Shown in pieces: positions 7,965 to 16,924 of a DNA stretch of 64,000 bases. A model generated the notes under the pieces. It was given only the letters and a program-made list of their open reading frames with translations, had not been told where the DNA came from and ran no database searches. The position numbers and the translations under genes were made by a program. Every line of letters starts with the position of its first letter. Position 1 is the stretch's first letter. The DNA is from Olsenella_L kribbiana (GTDB lineage Bacteria > Actinomycetota > Coriobacteriia > Coriobacteriales > Atopobiaceae), in the NCBI RefSeq assembly GCF_036408795.1, contig NZ_JAZGJP010000004.1, positions 110,784-174,783 of the forward strand, given 5' to 3'.

Positions 7965-9218
7965 ATGAGGACGGAGCTCGGAATCGGCACGCGCAGCCAG
8001 ACCATAGAGATAGATGATGCAGAGCTCATCGAGGTGATGCATGCCAATGCGGTCGAGGCAGAAAAGCCCGGCGAAGGGCTTGTGAGAGACGCCCTTTCCT
8101 CCCCTGTCGGCACAGCTCGCCTCAAGGACATCGTCCATCCAGGACAGAAGGTCTGCCTCATCGCAAGCGACTGCACCCGCCCCTGCCCCACGCCCGAGCT
8201 CCTCACTCCCGTCATGCAGGAGCTCCACGAGGCAGGCATCCCCGACAAGGATGTCTTTGTCGCAATAGCGCTTGGCTCCCACAGGCCCCAGACCGAGGAA
8301 GAGCTTGCCCACATCATGGGTCCCTGGAAGGGAAAGCTCGCTGTCGTGAACGGCAGCACGTCCTTCAGGCACTTCGGCACGACCAAGGCGGGCACCCCGG
8401 TCGACATTATCGAAGAGGTCGCGGATGCCGATGTGAGGGTCGGCCTCGGCAATGTGGAGTACCACTACTTTGCCGGCTACTCGGGCGGCGCCAAGGCCAT
8501 CATGCCGGGCTGCTCCACCTTCGAAGCCATCCAGGCAAACCATTCCTTGATGCTTAGCCCAGAAGCCCACGCTGGCAACATGGAGAGCCCCGTAAGGCTC
8601 GATCTCGAGGAAGCCTGCCGCATGGTCGGCCTCGATTTCATCGTGAATGTCGTCCTCGACGAGGACAGGCACATCGTCTATGCCGCAGCAGGAGACTTCG
8701 TGGCTGCCCAGCGCGATGCCTGCCACCATCTCGACGATCTCTACGGGTGCGAACTCCACGAGGAGGCAGACATCGTGGTCGTCTCCCAGGGAGGAGCTCC
8801 GAAGGATCTCAATCTCTACCAGCTCCAGAAGGCGCTCGACAACGCGAAGCACCCGGTGCGCGACGGCGGGACGATCGTGCTCGTGGGTTCCTGTCAGGAA
8901 GGCTTCGGCCAGCCGACCTTCGAGCAGTGGATGCGCGAAGCAGCGACTCCTCATGAGGTGGTGGAGCGCCTGAAGAAGACGTTCGTGCTCGGTGGCCACA
9001 AGGCAGCAGCCGTGGCCCAGATAGAGGAGCGCTGCGACATCTATCTTGTCTCCGACATGCCGGATGCCGAGGTCAGAGCTGCGTTCATGACACCATTTGC
9101 AACAGCACAGGAAGCCCTCGATGCAGCGTGTGCAAAGACGCTCCGCGAGCTTGGACGCGCACCCCGCATCCTCGTTATGCCTCACGGAGGCTCGACCCTC
9201 CCGCTCATGCGCCTCTAG
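7965..9218 (+). CDS. larA: LarA-family nickel-pincer racemase/epimerase
   Basis: A 417-residue protein of the LarA family (lactate racemase and related 2-hydroxyacid racemases that use a nickel-pincer cofactor). The family hallmarks are visible: SDCTRP (68-73), GSHRP with His106, HYFAGYSGGAK with His167 and Lys177, and NHS with His193. The His-Lys-His spacing of 10 and 16 matches that of lactate racemase, where the Lys forms the covalent bond with the pincer. No larB, larC or larE genes for cofactor synthesis lie in the window, so the substrate and cofactor supply are open; many LarA homologues act on other hydroxyacids. It is followed by its own terminator. Confidence 0.85.
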   Translation: MRTELGIGTRSQTIEIDDAELIEVMHANAVEAEKPGEGLVRDALSSPVGTARLKDIVHPGQKVCLIASDCTRPCPTPELLTPVMQELHEAGIPDKDVFVAIALGSHRPQTEEELAHIMGPWKGKLAVVNGSTSFRHFGTTKAGTPVDIIEEVADADVRVGLGNVEYHYFAGYSGGAKAIMPGCSTFEAIQANHSLMLSPEAHAGNMESPVRLDLEEACRMVGLDFIVNVVLDEDRHIVYAAAGDFVAAQRDACHHLDDLYGCELHEEADIVVVSQGGAPKDLNLYQLQKALDNAKHPVRDGGTIVLVGSCQEGFGQPTFEQWMREAATPHEVVERLKKTFVLGGHKAAAVAQIEERCDIYLVSDMPDAEVRAAFMTPFATAQEALDAACAKTLRELGRAPRILVMPHGGSTLPLMRL

Positions 9219-9244
9219 CCACACCATTCAAGGCAACGAATGCG

Positions 9245-9277
9245 GCCGCTCTGGATTCTCAGTCCGGAGCGGCTTTT
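9245..9277 (+). terminator. Terminator after larA
   Basis: Stem GCCGCTC-T-GGA (9245-9255) pairs with TCC-G-GAGCGGC (9263-9273), with a 7-base loop, followed by TTTT. Confidence 0.75.
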
Positions 9278-9316
9278 CATGCGGCTGCTCTTTCTTGCCA
9301 CCTCTCCTATTCATAT

Positions 9317-9372
9317 GCCTACTTTGCGTATGCTTTGCAGCATATTTATGCGTTTGCCTACTCTGCGTAGGC
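9317..9372. promoter_or_regulatory. Three consecutive small palindromes upstream of XRE gene
   Basis: Two 17-base hairpin elements of almost identical sequence, GCCTACTTTGCGTATGC (9317-9333) and GCCTACTCTGCGTAGGC (9356-9372), flank a palindrome GCATATTTATGC (9340-9351). The second is followed by TTTT and could be a terminator; the paired layout could also be an operator for the XRE-family regulator that starts at 9445. Confidence 0.4.
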
Positions 9373-9444
9373 TTTTGTTCTGGCGTTCGCTCATCATTTC
9401 TGGTCTTCTGTGATTGAAATTCCAGATTCGGTACAGGAGCGGAC

Positions 9445-9852
9445 ATGGCAGAAGGCGGGGCACAGGAAGACAAGAAGGAGCCGATCGCCCCGGCGAAGCA
9501 ACCGAACAATCTGCGTGAAATCAGGAAAGCTCGCAACCTCTCCACGACGCAGCTCGGGGACTATATCGGTGTCACCAAAGGAGAAGTGGAGCACTGGGAA
9601 GCCGGCCGCCGTGATATGAATGCAAGCCAGCTCGTGAAAGCTGCCGAGCTGCTGGGCTGCACACCAAACGATATCCTTGGATACAGCAAAGAGGGGGATC
9701 TCCCGGGCATTCTGAGGGTCGTGAAACCTGAGGCCGAAGAAATCATCGACCTCTATCTCGACAACGACCTTGTCGTGCAGGCGGATGTGAAGAACATCCT
9801 TCTCCGCCATGCCAAGCACCCGCAGAAGTTCGAGAAGCGCCACAAGGACTAG
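9445..9852 (+). CDS. XRE-family transcriptional regulator
   Basis: A 135-residue DNA-binding protein. The Cro/CI-type helix-turn-helix spans about residues 22-76 (LREIRKARNLSTTQLGDYIG through ELLGCTPNDIL). The following 55 residues contain LYLDNDLVVQADVKNILL, a helical stretch that may mediate dimerisation. It sits alone between larA and the helicase gene on the same strand. Palindromic elements lie 70-130 bases upstream and may be its binding sites, which is inference. Target genes are unknown. Confidence 0.8.
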   Translation: MAEGGAQEDKKEPIAPAKQPNNLREIRKARNLSTTQLGDYIGVTKGEVEHWEAGRRDMNASQLVKAAELLGCTPNDILGYSKEGDLPGILRVVKPEAEEIIDLYLDNDLVVQADVKNILLRHAKHPQKFEKRHKD

Positions 9853-9884
9853 GCTGTCCCCCCACCGGCAGACTCCAGACCCCT

Positions 9885-9890
9885 TAGAAT
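9885..9890 (+). promoter_or_regulatory. Candidate -10 element TAGAAT
   Basis: TAGAATGG 50 bases before the helicase start, identical to the strings at 5851 and 18749. No convincing -35 hexamer. Confidence 0.4.
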
Positions 9891-9938
9891 GGAAGGGCTG
9901 AACAAATCTATTCCATCCAAGGAGCTGCAACACCCCTG

Positions 9939-12527
9939 ATGTCTGACATGAATATTCCGGTCGAAGAGGCCGATGAAGGACCGAACGGACCTGGCTCTCT
10001 CGGCAGGCTCGGACCTGACTGGTCGCAAGAAGACCCCCATATCCCGACCGATGAATCCCTCGAGACCTTCCTTTCCTGGGTCGAATCCCGTGGCATGGAG
10101 CTCTGGCCTCACCAGGAAGAGGCCCTGCTCGATATTGCCGCAGGCGACCATGTGATCCTGGGCACGCCCACAGGCTCCGGCAAGTCCATGGTGGCACTCG
10201 GCATGTGCTTCATGGCATTATGCGCTGGAGAGCGGAGCTACTACACCGCCCCTATCAAGGCACTTGTCTCTGAGAAGTTCTTCCAGATGGTCGATATCTT
10301 CGGGAAGGACAATGTCGGCATGATCACGGGCGATACCGTGATCAATCCCGAGGCGCCAATCATCTGCTGCACGGCAGAGATCCTCGCACAGGATGCCCTG
10401 CGCTTCGGCGAGGACGCCGATATCGGCTATGCCGCGATGGACGAGTTCCACTTCTATGCCGACCGCGATCGTGGCTGGGCCTGGCAGGTGCCGCTCTTGA
10501 CCCTCCCCCATGTCCACTTCCTCCTCATGAGCGCGACGCTCGGCGATGTGACGGCAATCCACGACAAGATCGAGGACCTGACCGGACGCACCGTCGACGT
10601 TATAGCCAATGCGCCGCGTCCCGTGCCTCTCCACTACCAGTTTGTGGACACAGCACTCGAAGCCACCGTCGAGCTTGCCCTCAAGAGCGGCGATGCGCCG
10701 CTCTATATCGTGCACTTCGCCCAGGATGCCGCCTTCAAGAGCGCCCAGGCACTTGCGAGCTACGGCGTCAGCACGAAGGAGCAGAGGGATGCCGTAAAGG
10801 ATGCTATCAAGGGCACCCGCTTCACGACGAACTTCGGCAAGGCGCTGAAGCGGCTTCTGCTCTGTGGCGTCGGCGTCCACCATGCCGGCATGCTCCCGAG
10901 ATACCGTCTCCTTGTGGAGAAGCTTGCGCAGCAGGGCCTTCTTCCTGTCATCTGCGGCACCGACACCCTCGGTGTCGGCATCAATGTCCCGATCCATACC
11001 GTGCTTCTGACACAGCTCACGAAGTTCGATGGACGCCGCATGCGCAGGCTCAATGCGCGCGAGTTCCACCAGATTGCAGGCCGTGCCGGACGTTCTGGCT
11101 TCGATACGAAAGGCGTCGTCCTCGCCGAGGCGACCGAATACGATATCGAGAAGGCACGCGCGCTCCTCAAGGCGGGAGGTGACCCGAAGAAGGCCCGCAA
11201 GATCAAGACGAAGACACCTCCTGAAGGCTTTGTCGGCTGGAACGAGCAGACGTTCAAGCGTCTCATCGACGCAGAGCCCGAGACGCTCGTGCCGCATCTC
11301 AGAATCACGAACTCCATGGTGCTCGCAGAGATAGAGCAGGGCGGAGATGCGCTTGCGCGCATGCACAAGCTCGTCGAAGATTCTGCCCAGACGCCGGAGC
11401 AGAAGGAGAAGCTCTCCGAGCGCACCGACGAGATCTTCGCGACGCTTCTCGATGCCGGTGTCATCACCTGCACCACAGAAGACGGCCATGATTCCTACTC
11501 GACGCTTGTCGACCTGCCGGACGACTTTGCACTCGACCAGCCGCTCTCGCCGTTCCTGCTCGCAGCGCTCGAGCTCCTGGATCCCGAATCTCCCACCTAC
11601 GATATGGACCTCATCTCGATGGTCGAGGCGACGCTCGAAGACCCGCACCAGATTCTCCGTGCCCAGGAGCGCGAAGCAAGGGCACACGCAATCGCCGAGA
11701 TGAAGGCCGACGGCATCGAGTACGAAGAGCGCATGGAGCGTGTCCAGGAAGTGACGTATCCGAAGCCTCTGGAAGATCTCCTCTCCCAGGCCTTTGCCGA
11801 GTACTGCAAGAAGGTCCCCTGGGCTGCCGACTACGAGCTCTCGCCGAAGAGCGTCCTGCGCGACATGATCGAATCTGCCTCTGACTTCAAGAGCTACATC
11901 CAACGCTACAACATCGCCCGCTCCGAAGGCACGCTCTTGCGCTACCTCTCCGAGGCCTACCGTGCGCTTGACCGCACCGTGCCGCTCGACAAGCGCGACG
12001 ACTATCTCAAGGACATCATCAGCTGGCTTGGTCTCATGGTCCGCTCCATCGACTCCTCCCTCTTCGACGAATGGGAGGCATCAGGAGCACTTCCCGAAGA
12101 GGAGGCTCCCGAGGCCCCGGACGAGATTGTCCACGACCGGCGCGGCCTCACGCTGCTCGTGCGCAATGCGCTCTGGCAGCGGGTGCGCCTGGCCCAGGCG
12201 GGAGACGCCGAAGCGCTGGGAGCGCTCGATGCCGACTACGGCTATCGCGAGGTCGTATGGCGACGCATCCTCGAAAGCTACCACGAGCAGCACGAGGACA
12301 TCCTCCTCGATGCAGATGCCCACTCCTCGAAGTTCTTCGAGCTCTCAGAGGACAGGGAGAAGTCCGACCACATCTGGCAGGTCCATCAGATATTCAGCGA
12401 CACCGAAGGCGACCACGACTTCGGCATCCTCGCCGATGTAGACCTCGACCTCACGCAGGAGGAAGGAGAGGTCCGCTTCAGGGCCTACAAGGTCGGCTTC
12501 ATCGAGGACCTGCTCCAGGAAGGATAG
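9939..12527 (+). CDS. Ski2-like DEAD/DEAH helicase with DUF3516-type C-terminus
   Basis: An 862-residue superfamily 2 RNA/DNA helicase of the Ski2/Mtr4-like actinobacterial group. Motif I GTPTGSGKS is at 75-83, motif II is DEFH at 168-171 in place of DExH, motif III SATL at about 198-201, and motif VI IAGRAGRSG near residue 370. The C-terminal half (about 430-862) is helical and matches what I know as DUF3516, with many acidic segments. It probably remodels RNA with 3'-5' polarity, but the substrate is unknown. The start at 9939 has AAGGAG 14 bases upstream, longer than usual; ATG 9948 is a second option. The gene converges with the sucrose PTS gene. Confidence 0.85.
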   Translation: MSDMNIPVEEADEGPNGPGSLGRLGPDWSQEDPHIPTDESLETFLSWVESRGMELWPHQEEALLDIAAGDHVILGTPTGSGKSMVALGMCFMALCAGERSYYTAPIKALVSEKFFQMVDIFGKDNVGMITGDTVINPEAPIICCTAEILAQDALRFGEDADIGYAAMDEFHFYADRDRGWAWQVPLLTLPHVHFLLMSATLGDVTAIHDKIEDLTGRTVDVIANAPRPVPLHYQFVDTALEATVELALKSGDAPLYIVHFAQDAAFKSAQALASYGVSTKEQRDAVKDAIKGTRFTTNFGKALKRLLLCGVGVHHAGMLPRYRLLVEKLAQQGLLPVICGTDTLGVGINVPIHTVLLTQLTKFDGRRMRRLNAREFHQIAGRAGRSGFDTKGVVLAEATEYDIEKARALLKAGGDPKKARKIKTKTPPEGFVGWNEQTFKRLIDAEPETLVPHLRITNSMVLAEIEQGGDALARMHKLVEDSAQTPEQKEKLSERTDEIFATLLDAGVITCTTEDGHDSYSTLVDLPDDFALDQPLSPFLLAALELLDPESPTYDMDLISMVEATLEDPHQILRAQEREARAHAIAEMKADGIEYEERMERVQEVTYPKPLEDLLSQAFAEYCKKVPWAADYELSPKSVLRDMIESASDFKSYIQRYNIARSEGTLLRYLSEAYRALDRTVPLDKRDDYLKDIISWLGLMVRSIDSSLFDEWEASGALPEEEAPEAPDEIVHDRRGLTLLVRNALWQRVRLAQAGDAEALGALDADYGYREVVWRRILESYHEQHEDILLDADAHSSKFFELSEDREKSDHIWQVHQIFSDTEGDHDFGILADVDLDLTQEEGEVRFRAYKVGFIEDLLQEG

Positions 12528-12559
12528 GCCCTCATCGGCACGCATGCCCAAAGACAGCA

Positions 12560-12595
12560 GAAGAGCTGCTGCCCCTTCTGGGACAGCGGCTCTTC
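12560..12595. terminator. Hairpin between convergent genes
   Basis: GAAGAGC-T-GCTG (12560-12571) pairs with CAGC-G-GCTCTTC (12584-12595). There is no strong T-run; it lies between the helicase and the convergent PTS gene and may serve both. Confidence 0.55.
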
Positions 12596-12627
12596 CATGC
12601 GTACGTTCTGGTAGGAAACTGCTGGTC

Positions 12628-14046
12628 TTAGGCCTCTTCCTCCCGGTAGATGGCCGAGGTGAGTCCGAAGGCAACGCCGAAGGCGACAGCGAACATGATG
12701 ATGTACTGGACAGGCTGCGTGATGCAGAGCAGGATGCCGAAGATGCCCGTGACGCCCGTGCCGGATGCGGCGAGGTGGAAGATGAAGCAGCAGAGAGCGC
12801 CGCATGCAGAACCGATCATGCCGCAGACGAACGGCTTCATCTTCGGGAGGTTGACGCCGAAGATGGCAGGCTCGGTGATGCCGAGGAGGCAGGAGATGCC
12901 GGAAGGAACGGCGAGGGACTTCGTCTTCTCGGACTTCGTGCGCAGGGCGACAGCCAGGCAGGCACCGCCCTGGGAGATGTTGGCAGCGCTTGCGATCGGC
13001 AGCCAGTAGGTGACGCCGTACTGGGCGAGCATGGAGACATCGATTGCGGTGTACATCTGGTGCAGGCCGGTGACGACAGACGGGGAGTAGATAAGGCCGA
13101 TAACGATATAGCCGATGCCCAGAGGCACGGAGAGCAGCCACATGAGCAGGCCGAGGATTGCATTCTCGAGCCAGACGAAGATCGGGCCGATGAAGAGGAT
13201 CGTGATGTAGGCAGCAAGGGAGACAGAGACGAGCGGCGTCACGAACAGGTCGAACATCTCGGGGACGGCCTTGTGGAGACGCTTCTCGAAGAAGCAGAGG
13301 ATCCAGACGCCGACGAGGATGGGGATGACATGGCCCTGATAGCCGACCCAGTCGATCGAGTAGACGCCGGGGATGACATCGAGGGTGATCATCGTGCCGT
13401 TCGCGATTGCCGCGGAGGCGCTATAGGCATTGATGAAGTCGGAGCTGATGAGCAGGGCGCCGAGCGATGCTCCGAGGTAGGGGTTGCCGCCGAAGACCGT
13501 GGCCGCAGAGAAGCCGAGGAGAATCTGGAGGTTGCCGAGTGCGCAGGCGTTGATCAGCGATGCGATGCGCCACCAGACGGAGGTGGTGTCGAGCGCGAAG
13601 AAGCCGGCGCCGCCGTCTGCGACAGGCGTACCCATGTACTGGATGGCAGACATGACGCCCATGAGCATGCCGGATGCGACGATGGCCGGGATGATCGGCA
13701 CGAAGACGTCGGAGAGGACCTTGATGGCACGCTGGAAGGCGTTGCCCTGCTTGGCTGCCGCTTCCTTCGCCTCTGCCTTCGAAGCGGCGCTCACACCGGA
13801 CTGCTTAATGAACTCGTCGTAGACCTTGTCGACCGTGCCCGTGCCATAGATGATCTGGAGCTGGCCGGATGCCTCGAAGTTGCCCTTGGCACCGACGGCG
13901 TTCTCGAGCTTCTCCTTGTCGATCTTGTCATTGTCGGCGATGACCAGGCGCAGACGCGTTGCACAGTGGGCGGCAGACACGATGTTGTCTTTGCCGCCAA
14001 CGGCCTCGAGGGCCTCCTTGGCAGCTTGTGCGTAATCAAGAGCCAT
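12628..14046 (-). CDS. scrA: PTS sucrose-type EIIBC
   Basis: A 472-residue glucose-superfamily PTS permease that imports a disaccharide, most likely sucrose, and phosphorylates it at C6. The EIIB domain is N-terminal (1-85) with the phosphorylated Cys28 in the motif HCATRLRL; the EIIC domain with about ten membrane segments spans 105-465 and contains GITEPAIFGVNL. No EIIA domain is fused, so a separate EIIA outside the window must serve it. The start ATG 14046 has GAAGGGAAG upstream. It is flanked by a LacI regulator and the GH32 hydrolase, and a LacI-type operator lies 49 bases upstream. This neighbourhood fixes the sucrose call. Confidence 0.87.
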   Translation of the reverse strand: MALDYAQAAKEALEAVGGKDNIVSAAHCATRLRLVIADNDKIDKEKLENAVGAKGNFEASGQLQIIYGTGTVDKVYDEFIKQSGVSAASKAEAKEAAAKQGNAFQRAIKVLSDVFVPIIPAIVASGMLMGVMSAIQYMGTPVADGGAGFFALDTTSVWWRIASLINACALGNLQILLGFSAATVFGGNPYLGASLGALLISSDFINAYSASAAIANGTMITLDVIPGVYSIDWVGYQGHVIPILVGVWILCFFEKRLHKAVPEMFDLFVTPLVSVSLAAYITILFIGPIFVWLENAILGLLMWLLSVPLGIGYIVIGLIYSPSVVTGLHQMYTAIDVSMLAQYGVTYWLPIASAANISQGGACLAVALRTKSEKTKSLAVPSGISCLLGITEPAIFGVNLPKMKPFVCGMIGSACGALCCFIFHLAASGTGVTGIFGILLCITQPVQYIIMFAVAFGVAFGLTSAIYREEEA

Positions 14047-14094
14047 GCGTGCTTCCCTTCTCTTCTTCCCTATCCCCAATTGCTTGAGCACGTT

Positions 14095-14112
14095 TGTGAA
14101 ATCGTTCTCACA
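14095..14112. promoter_or_regulatory. LacI-type operator at scrA
   Basis: TGTGAAATCGTTCTCACA, an 18-bp near-perfect dyad. The core TGAGAACGATTTCAC occurs again at 15348-15362 in front of the hydrolase gene, with the opposite orientation. These are the likely binding sites of the LacI regulator encoded between them. Confidence 0.75.
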
Positions 14113-14260
14113 TGGATATGAAACCGCACGAACAGAAAAAACACCAGAGCTTCCTGACTGCTGAGCGTGAACGGCATGTTTTCGTCGGCGAGCGGTATCA
14201 GTGACAGAAAATCGGTCTTGAAATTGCTTAAGAAGAGCCCAAAAGCTGGGAACGTTAACC

Positions 14261-15247
14261 CTAGGAGCGGGTGGAATTGCGGATCTGGATGTCGTAGCCC
14301 ATACGAATCTCGCGCGAGACTTCGGGGGCTCCCTGCATGGCCTGGAGCAGGATGCGGGCGGCTTCCCTGCCGGCCGTCTTGTAGTGGTGATGGATCGTCG
14401 TGAGCGTCGGCGTCACGACACGTGACAGGTCCCCATCGCCCACGCCGGTGATCTGCACATCTTCCGGCACGCGCTTCCCGTACTCCTTTGCGCACGTCAT
14501 GGCGCCATATGCGATGTTGTCAGAGGCACAGACGAGCGTGTCGCACTCAGGGTAGGCATCGAATATCTTCTCTGCGCACAGATAGCCCGAATCGAGCGTG
14601 AAGGCGCTCACGGCCTGCGCTTGGGGCGGCACCTCGACCCCGGCATCCCGGCAGGCATCGAGAAAGCCTCTGTGACGGCCCTTGCCTGCGGATTCGTCCT
14701 CTTCGAGAACGCCGATATAGGCTGGATGCTCTCCGTGCTTCAGGACCTTCCTGACGAGCCAGTACATGGAGCGATAGTCGTCATTGTAGACAGACGTATG
14801 TCCCTCGAGGTCCTGCCCGAGCACGACAAGCGGGCACTTCAAGGCCGCTATTGCATCGAGATGGGCCTGGTCGAAGACCGTGGCGATGAAGATGAGGCCG
14901 TCGACCTGGTTCCTGTTCGCGAAGAGCTGAAGATATGACACCTCGGCATCCTTGTTGTTGTTCGTGTCTGCCAGAAGCATCTGATAGGGCGTATCGGCAA
15001 AGGAGAGGGAGATGCCTGCCAGCATGCGGCCGACGGCATACGAGTTCACCTTCGGAAGGATCACGCCGACGAGGTTCGTCTTGCCGGTACGCAGCGTCTG
15101 CGCCTGCTGGGAAGGGACGTATCCCGTCTGCTCGACGACCTTCGCGATCGTTCGGCGCTTCTCTTCCGAGACATAGCCATTGTTGAAGTAGCGCGACACC
15201 GTGGCGCGGGAAACCCCCGCCATCTTCGCGATCGTGTTGATATCCAC
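14261..15247 (-). CDS. LacI-family sucrose regulator
   Basis: A 328-residue repressor. The N-terminal helix-turn-helix and hinge (residues 1-60, VDINTIAKMAGVSRATVSRYF) are followed by a periplasmic-binding-like sugar sensor domain. The GTG start at 15247 has GGGAGGACAT directly upstream; the open frame beyond it to 15340 lacks protein character. The gene lies between the PTS permease and the GH32 hydrolase, and matching dyads in front of both are its probable operators, so it likely represses both in the absence of sucrose or its phosphate. It reads in the same direction as the permease, with 165 bases between stop and operator region. Confidence 0.88.
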   Translation of the reverse strand: MDINTIAKMAGVSRATVSRYFNNGYVSEEKRRTIAKVVEQTGYVPSQQAQTLRTGKTNLVGVILPKVNSYAVGRMLAGISLSFADTPYQMLLADTNNNKDAEVSYLQLFANRNQVDGLIFIATVFDQAHLDAIAALKCPLVVLGQDLEGHTSVYNDDYRSMYWLVRKVLKHGEHPAYIGVLEEDESAGKGRHRGFLDACRDAGVEVPPQAQAVSAFTLDSGYLCAEKIFDAYPECDTLVCASDNIAYGAMTCAKEYGKRVPEDVQITGVGDGDLSRVVTPTLTTIHHHYKTAGREAARILLQAMQGAPEVSREIRMGYDIQIRNSTRS

Positions 15248-15347
15248 ATGTCCTCCCGCACCGTTCCGAGCGTCCATTCTATGTCCTGAAGGCACCTGCG
15301 CCGGAACAATCCGCTTGCAAGATACGTACCACATTTTCATAGAAATA

Positions 15348-15362
15348 TGAGAACGATTTCAC
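15348..15362. promoter_or_regulatory. LacI-type operator at scrB
   Basis: TGAGAACGATTTCAC, the same 15 bases as in the scrA operator. It directly abuts a TATAGT -10 element at 15363-15368, so a bound repressor would block RNA polymerase. Confidence 0.72.
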
Positions 15363-15368
15363 TATAGT
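15363..15368 (+). promoter_or_regulatory. -10 element of scrB promoter
   Basis: TATAGT, 48 bases before the GH32 start and immediately downstream of the operator. No clear -35 hexamer at 16-18 bases upstream. Confidence 0.5.
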
Positions 15369-15416
15369 GTGGATGAACGGTCATAAGCATTGGTCCGACG
15401 CAAGGAGAGTGTCCGC

Positions 15417-16847
15417 ATGTCTACTGCACTTGAACGCGATCTCGACAGGCTGCGCCAGGAGAAGGAACAGGGCGCCACGCACGGCGAATGGGGCGAGCTC
15501 TTCCACTTGATGCCTCCCGTGGGCTGGCTGAACGACCCCAACGGCCTCTGCCAGTATCAGGGCCGCTACCGTGCCTATTTCCAGTACGCACCCTTCGATG
15601 TGAACGGCGGCGTCAAGTGCTGGGGCTACCAAACAAGCACCGACCTGCTCCAGTGGCACTATGAAGGCTGCCCTCTCTACCCCGACCAGCCATCCGATGT
15701 CTCGGGCGTCTATTCGGGAAGCGCGCTTGTCCAGCCTGACGGCATCCATATCTTCTATACCGGCAACGTGAAGCTCGAAGACCGGGATGGCTACGACTAC
15801 ATCCGCACGGGCCGCGAGGCGAACACGATCCACACCGTCACGACAGATGGCCTCCATTTCGGGCCGAAGCGCGTCGTGATGAGAAACTCTGACTACCCCG
15901 AAGACGACACCTGCCACGTACGCGACCCCAAGGTCTGGCAGGACGGAGGCGGCTTCTGGATGGTGCAGGGCGCAAGGCGCTCCGACGATGTCGGAGAGAT
16001 CCTCCTCTTCCACGCAGACGACCTCGACCGCTGGGCGCTCGCGAAGCGCCTGACGACCGATAAGCCTTTCGGCTTCATGTGGGAGTGCCCCGACTACTTC
16101 GATCTCACAGACAAGGCCGGCGAGACCCACCACATCCTCTCGACCTCGCCGCAGGGCCTTTCCGGCGGTGCCTGGGACAGGCGCAATGTCTACCAGTCCG
16201 GCTTCTTCGAGCTCTCCGCTCCCATCCAGGAAGATCTCTCGTTCTCGGGCTTCACGCTCTGGGACGCCGGCTTCGACTTCTATGCGCCACAGACGTTTGC
16301 GGCAGATGACGGACGCCGTATCCTGATTGGCTGGATGGGCATGCCCGATACGCCGAGCGTCACGAACCTCACAATCGCTGACGGCTGGCAGCACTGCTTC
16401 ACGCTGCCCCGCGAGATCTCCTTCGAGGATGGCCAGGTCGTCCAGAAGCCTGTCCGCGAGCTTGCCGCCCACCGCACAGACGAGCAGTCCGCACAAGGCT
16501 CCTTCGTCGATATGGGTACCCCTGCCTTCGACTGCGAGATCGAGAATGCAAATCAGCCCTTCACGGCAACCATTGCCCATGAGCTCAAGCTCTCCTGGGA
16601 CGGACATGTGTTCAGGATGGCATTCGAAGATCCGTCCATGGACTCTGTCGGTGCCGGGAGGGCCGAGCGCTTCGAAGAGCTTCCTGAGCTCTCAGGCCTC
16701 CGCATCGTCACGGACGCCTCTTCTGTCGAGGTCTTCCTCGAAGGCGTCCCGTACACGTTCTCGACGCGCTTCTATCCGAAGCAGCATTCCTTCATCGTGG
16801 ACGCAGCACCCGAGGTGAAGACCACCTTCTGGAGCCTCTCCTTCTAG
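15417..16847 (+). CDS. scrB: GH32 sucrose-6-phosphate hydrolase
   Basis: A 476-residue cytosolic beta-fructofuranosidase that splits sucrose-6-phosphate into glucose-6-phosphate and fructose. The three GH32 carboxylates are visible: nucleophile Asp40 in WLNDPNG, transition-state stabiliser in RDP (169-171) and acid/base Glu223 in ECPD. A C-terminal beta-sandwich follows. No signal peptide is present, which favours the phosphosugar hydrolase over a secreted levanase. The ATG at 15417 has AAGGAG eleven bases upstream; the frame is open from 15390. The operator and -10 element upstream point to LacI control shared with the PTS permease. Confidence 0.9.
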   Translation: MSTALERDLDRLRQEKEQGATHGEWGELFHLMPPVGWLNDPNGLCQYQGRYRAYFQYAPFDVNGGVKCWGYQTSTDLLQWHYEGCPLYPDQPSDVSGVYSGSALVQPDGIHIFYTGNVKLEDRDGYDYIRTGREANTIHTVTTDGLHFGPKRVVMRNSDYPEDDTCHVRDPKVWQDGGGFWMVQGARRSDDVGEILLFHADDLDRWALAKRLTTDKPFGFMWECPDYFDLTDKAGETHHILSTSPQGLSGGAWDRRNVYQSGFFELSAPIQEDLSFSGFTLWDAGFDFYAPQTFAADDGRRILIGWMGMPDTPSVTNLTIADGWQHCFTLPREISFEDGQVVQKPVRELAAHRTDEQSAQGSFVDMGTPAFDCEIENANQPFTATIAHELKLSWDGHVFRMAFEDPSMDSVGAGRAERFEELPELSGLRIVTDASSVEVFLEGVPYTFSTRFYPKQHSFIVDAAPEVKTTFWSLSF

Positions 16848-16867
16848 ATTCTGTCCAGAGACGCGCA

Positions 16868-16900
16868 AAGGCCGGCATCCCTCCAGATGCCGGCCTTCTT
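16868..16900. terminator. Terminator between scrB and ettA
   Basis: Perfect 12-bp stem AAGGCCGGCATC / GATGCCGGCCTT (16868-16879, 16886-16897) with a 6-base loop. It lies between convergent genes. Confidence 0.8.
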
Positions 16901-16924
16901 CATTCTTGAAGCTGTCCTCGACGC

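Noticed and set aside
10218..11903. 561-codon minus-strand frame inside the helicase gene
   Set aside because: Antisense to a gene with all helicase motifs; typical shadow frame.
12544..14121. 525-codon plus-strand frame opposite the sucrose PTS gene
   Set aside because: Asp/Glu/Arg-rich shadow without domains; the PTS gene on the other strand is certain.
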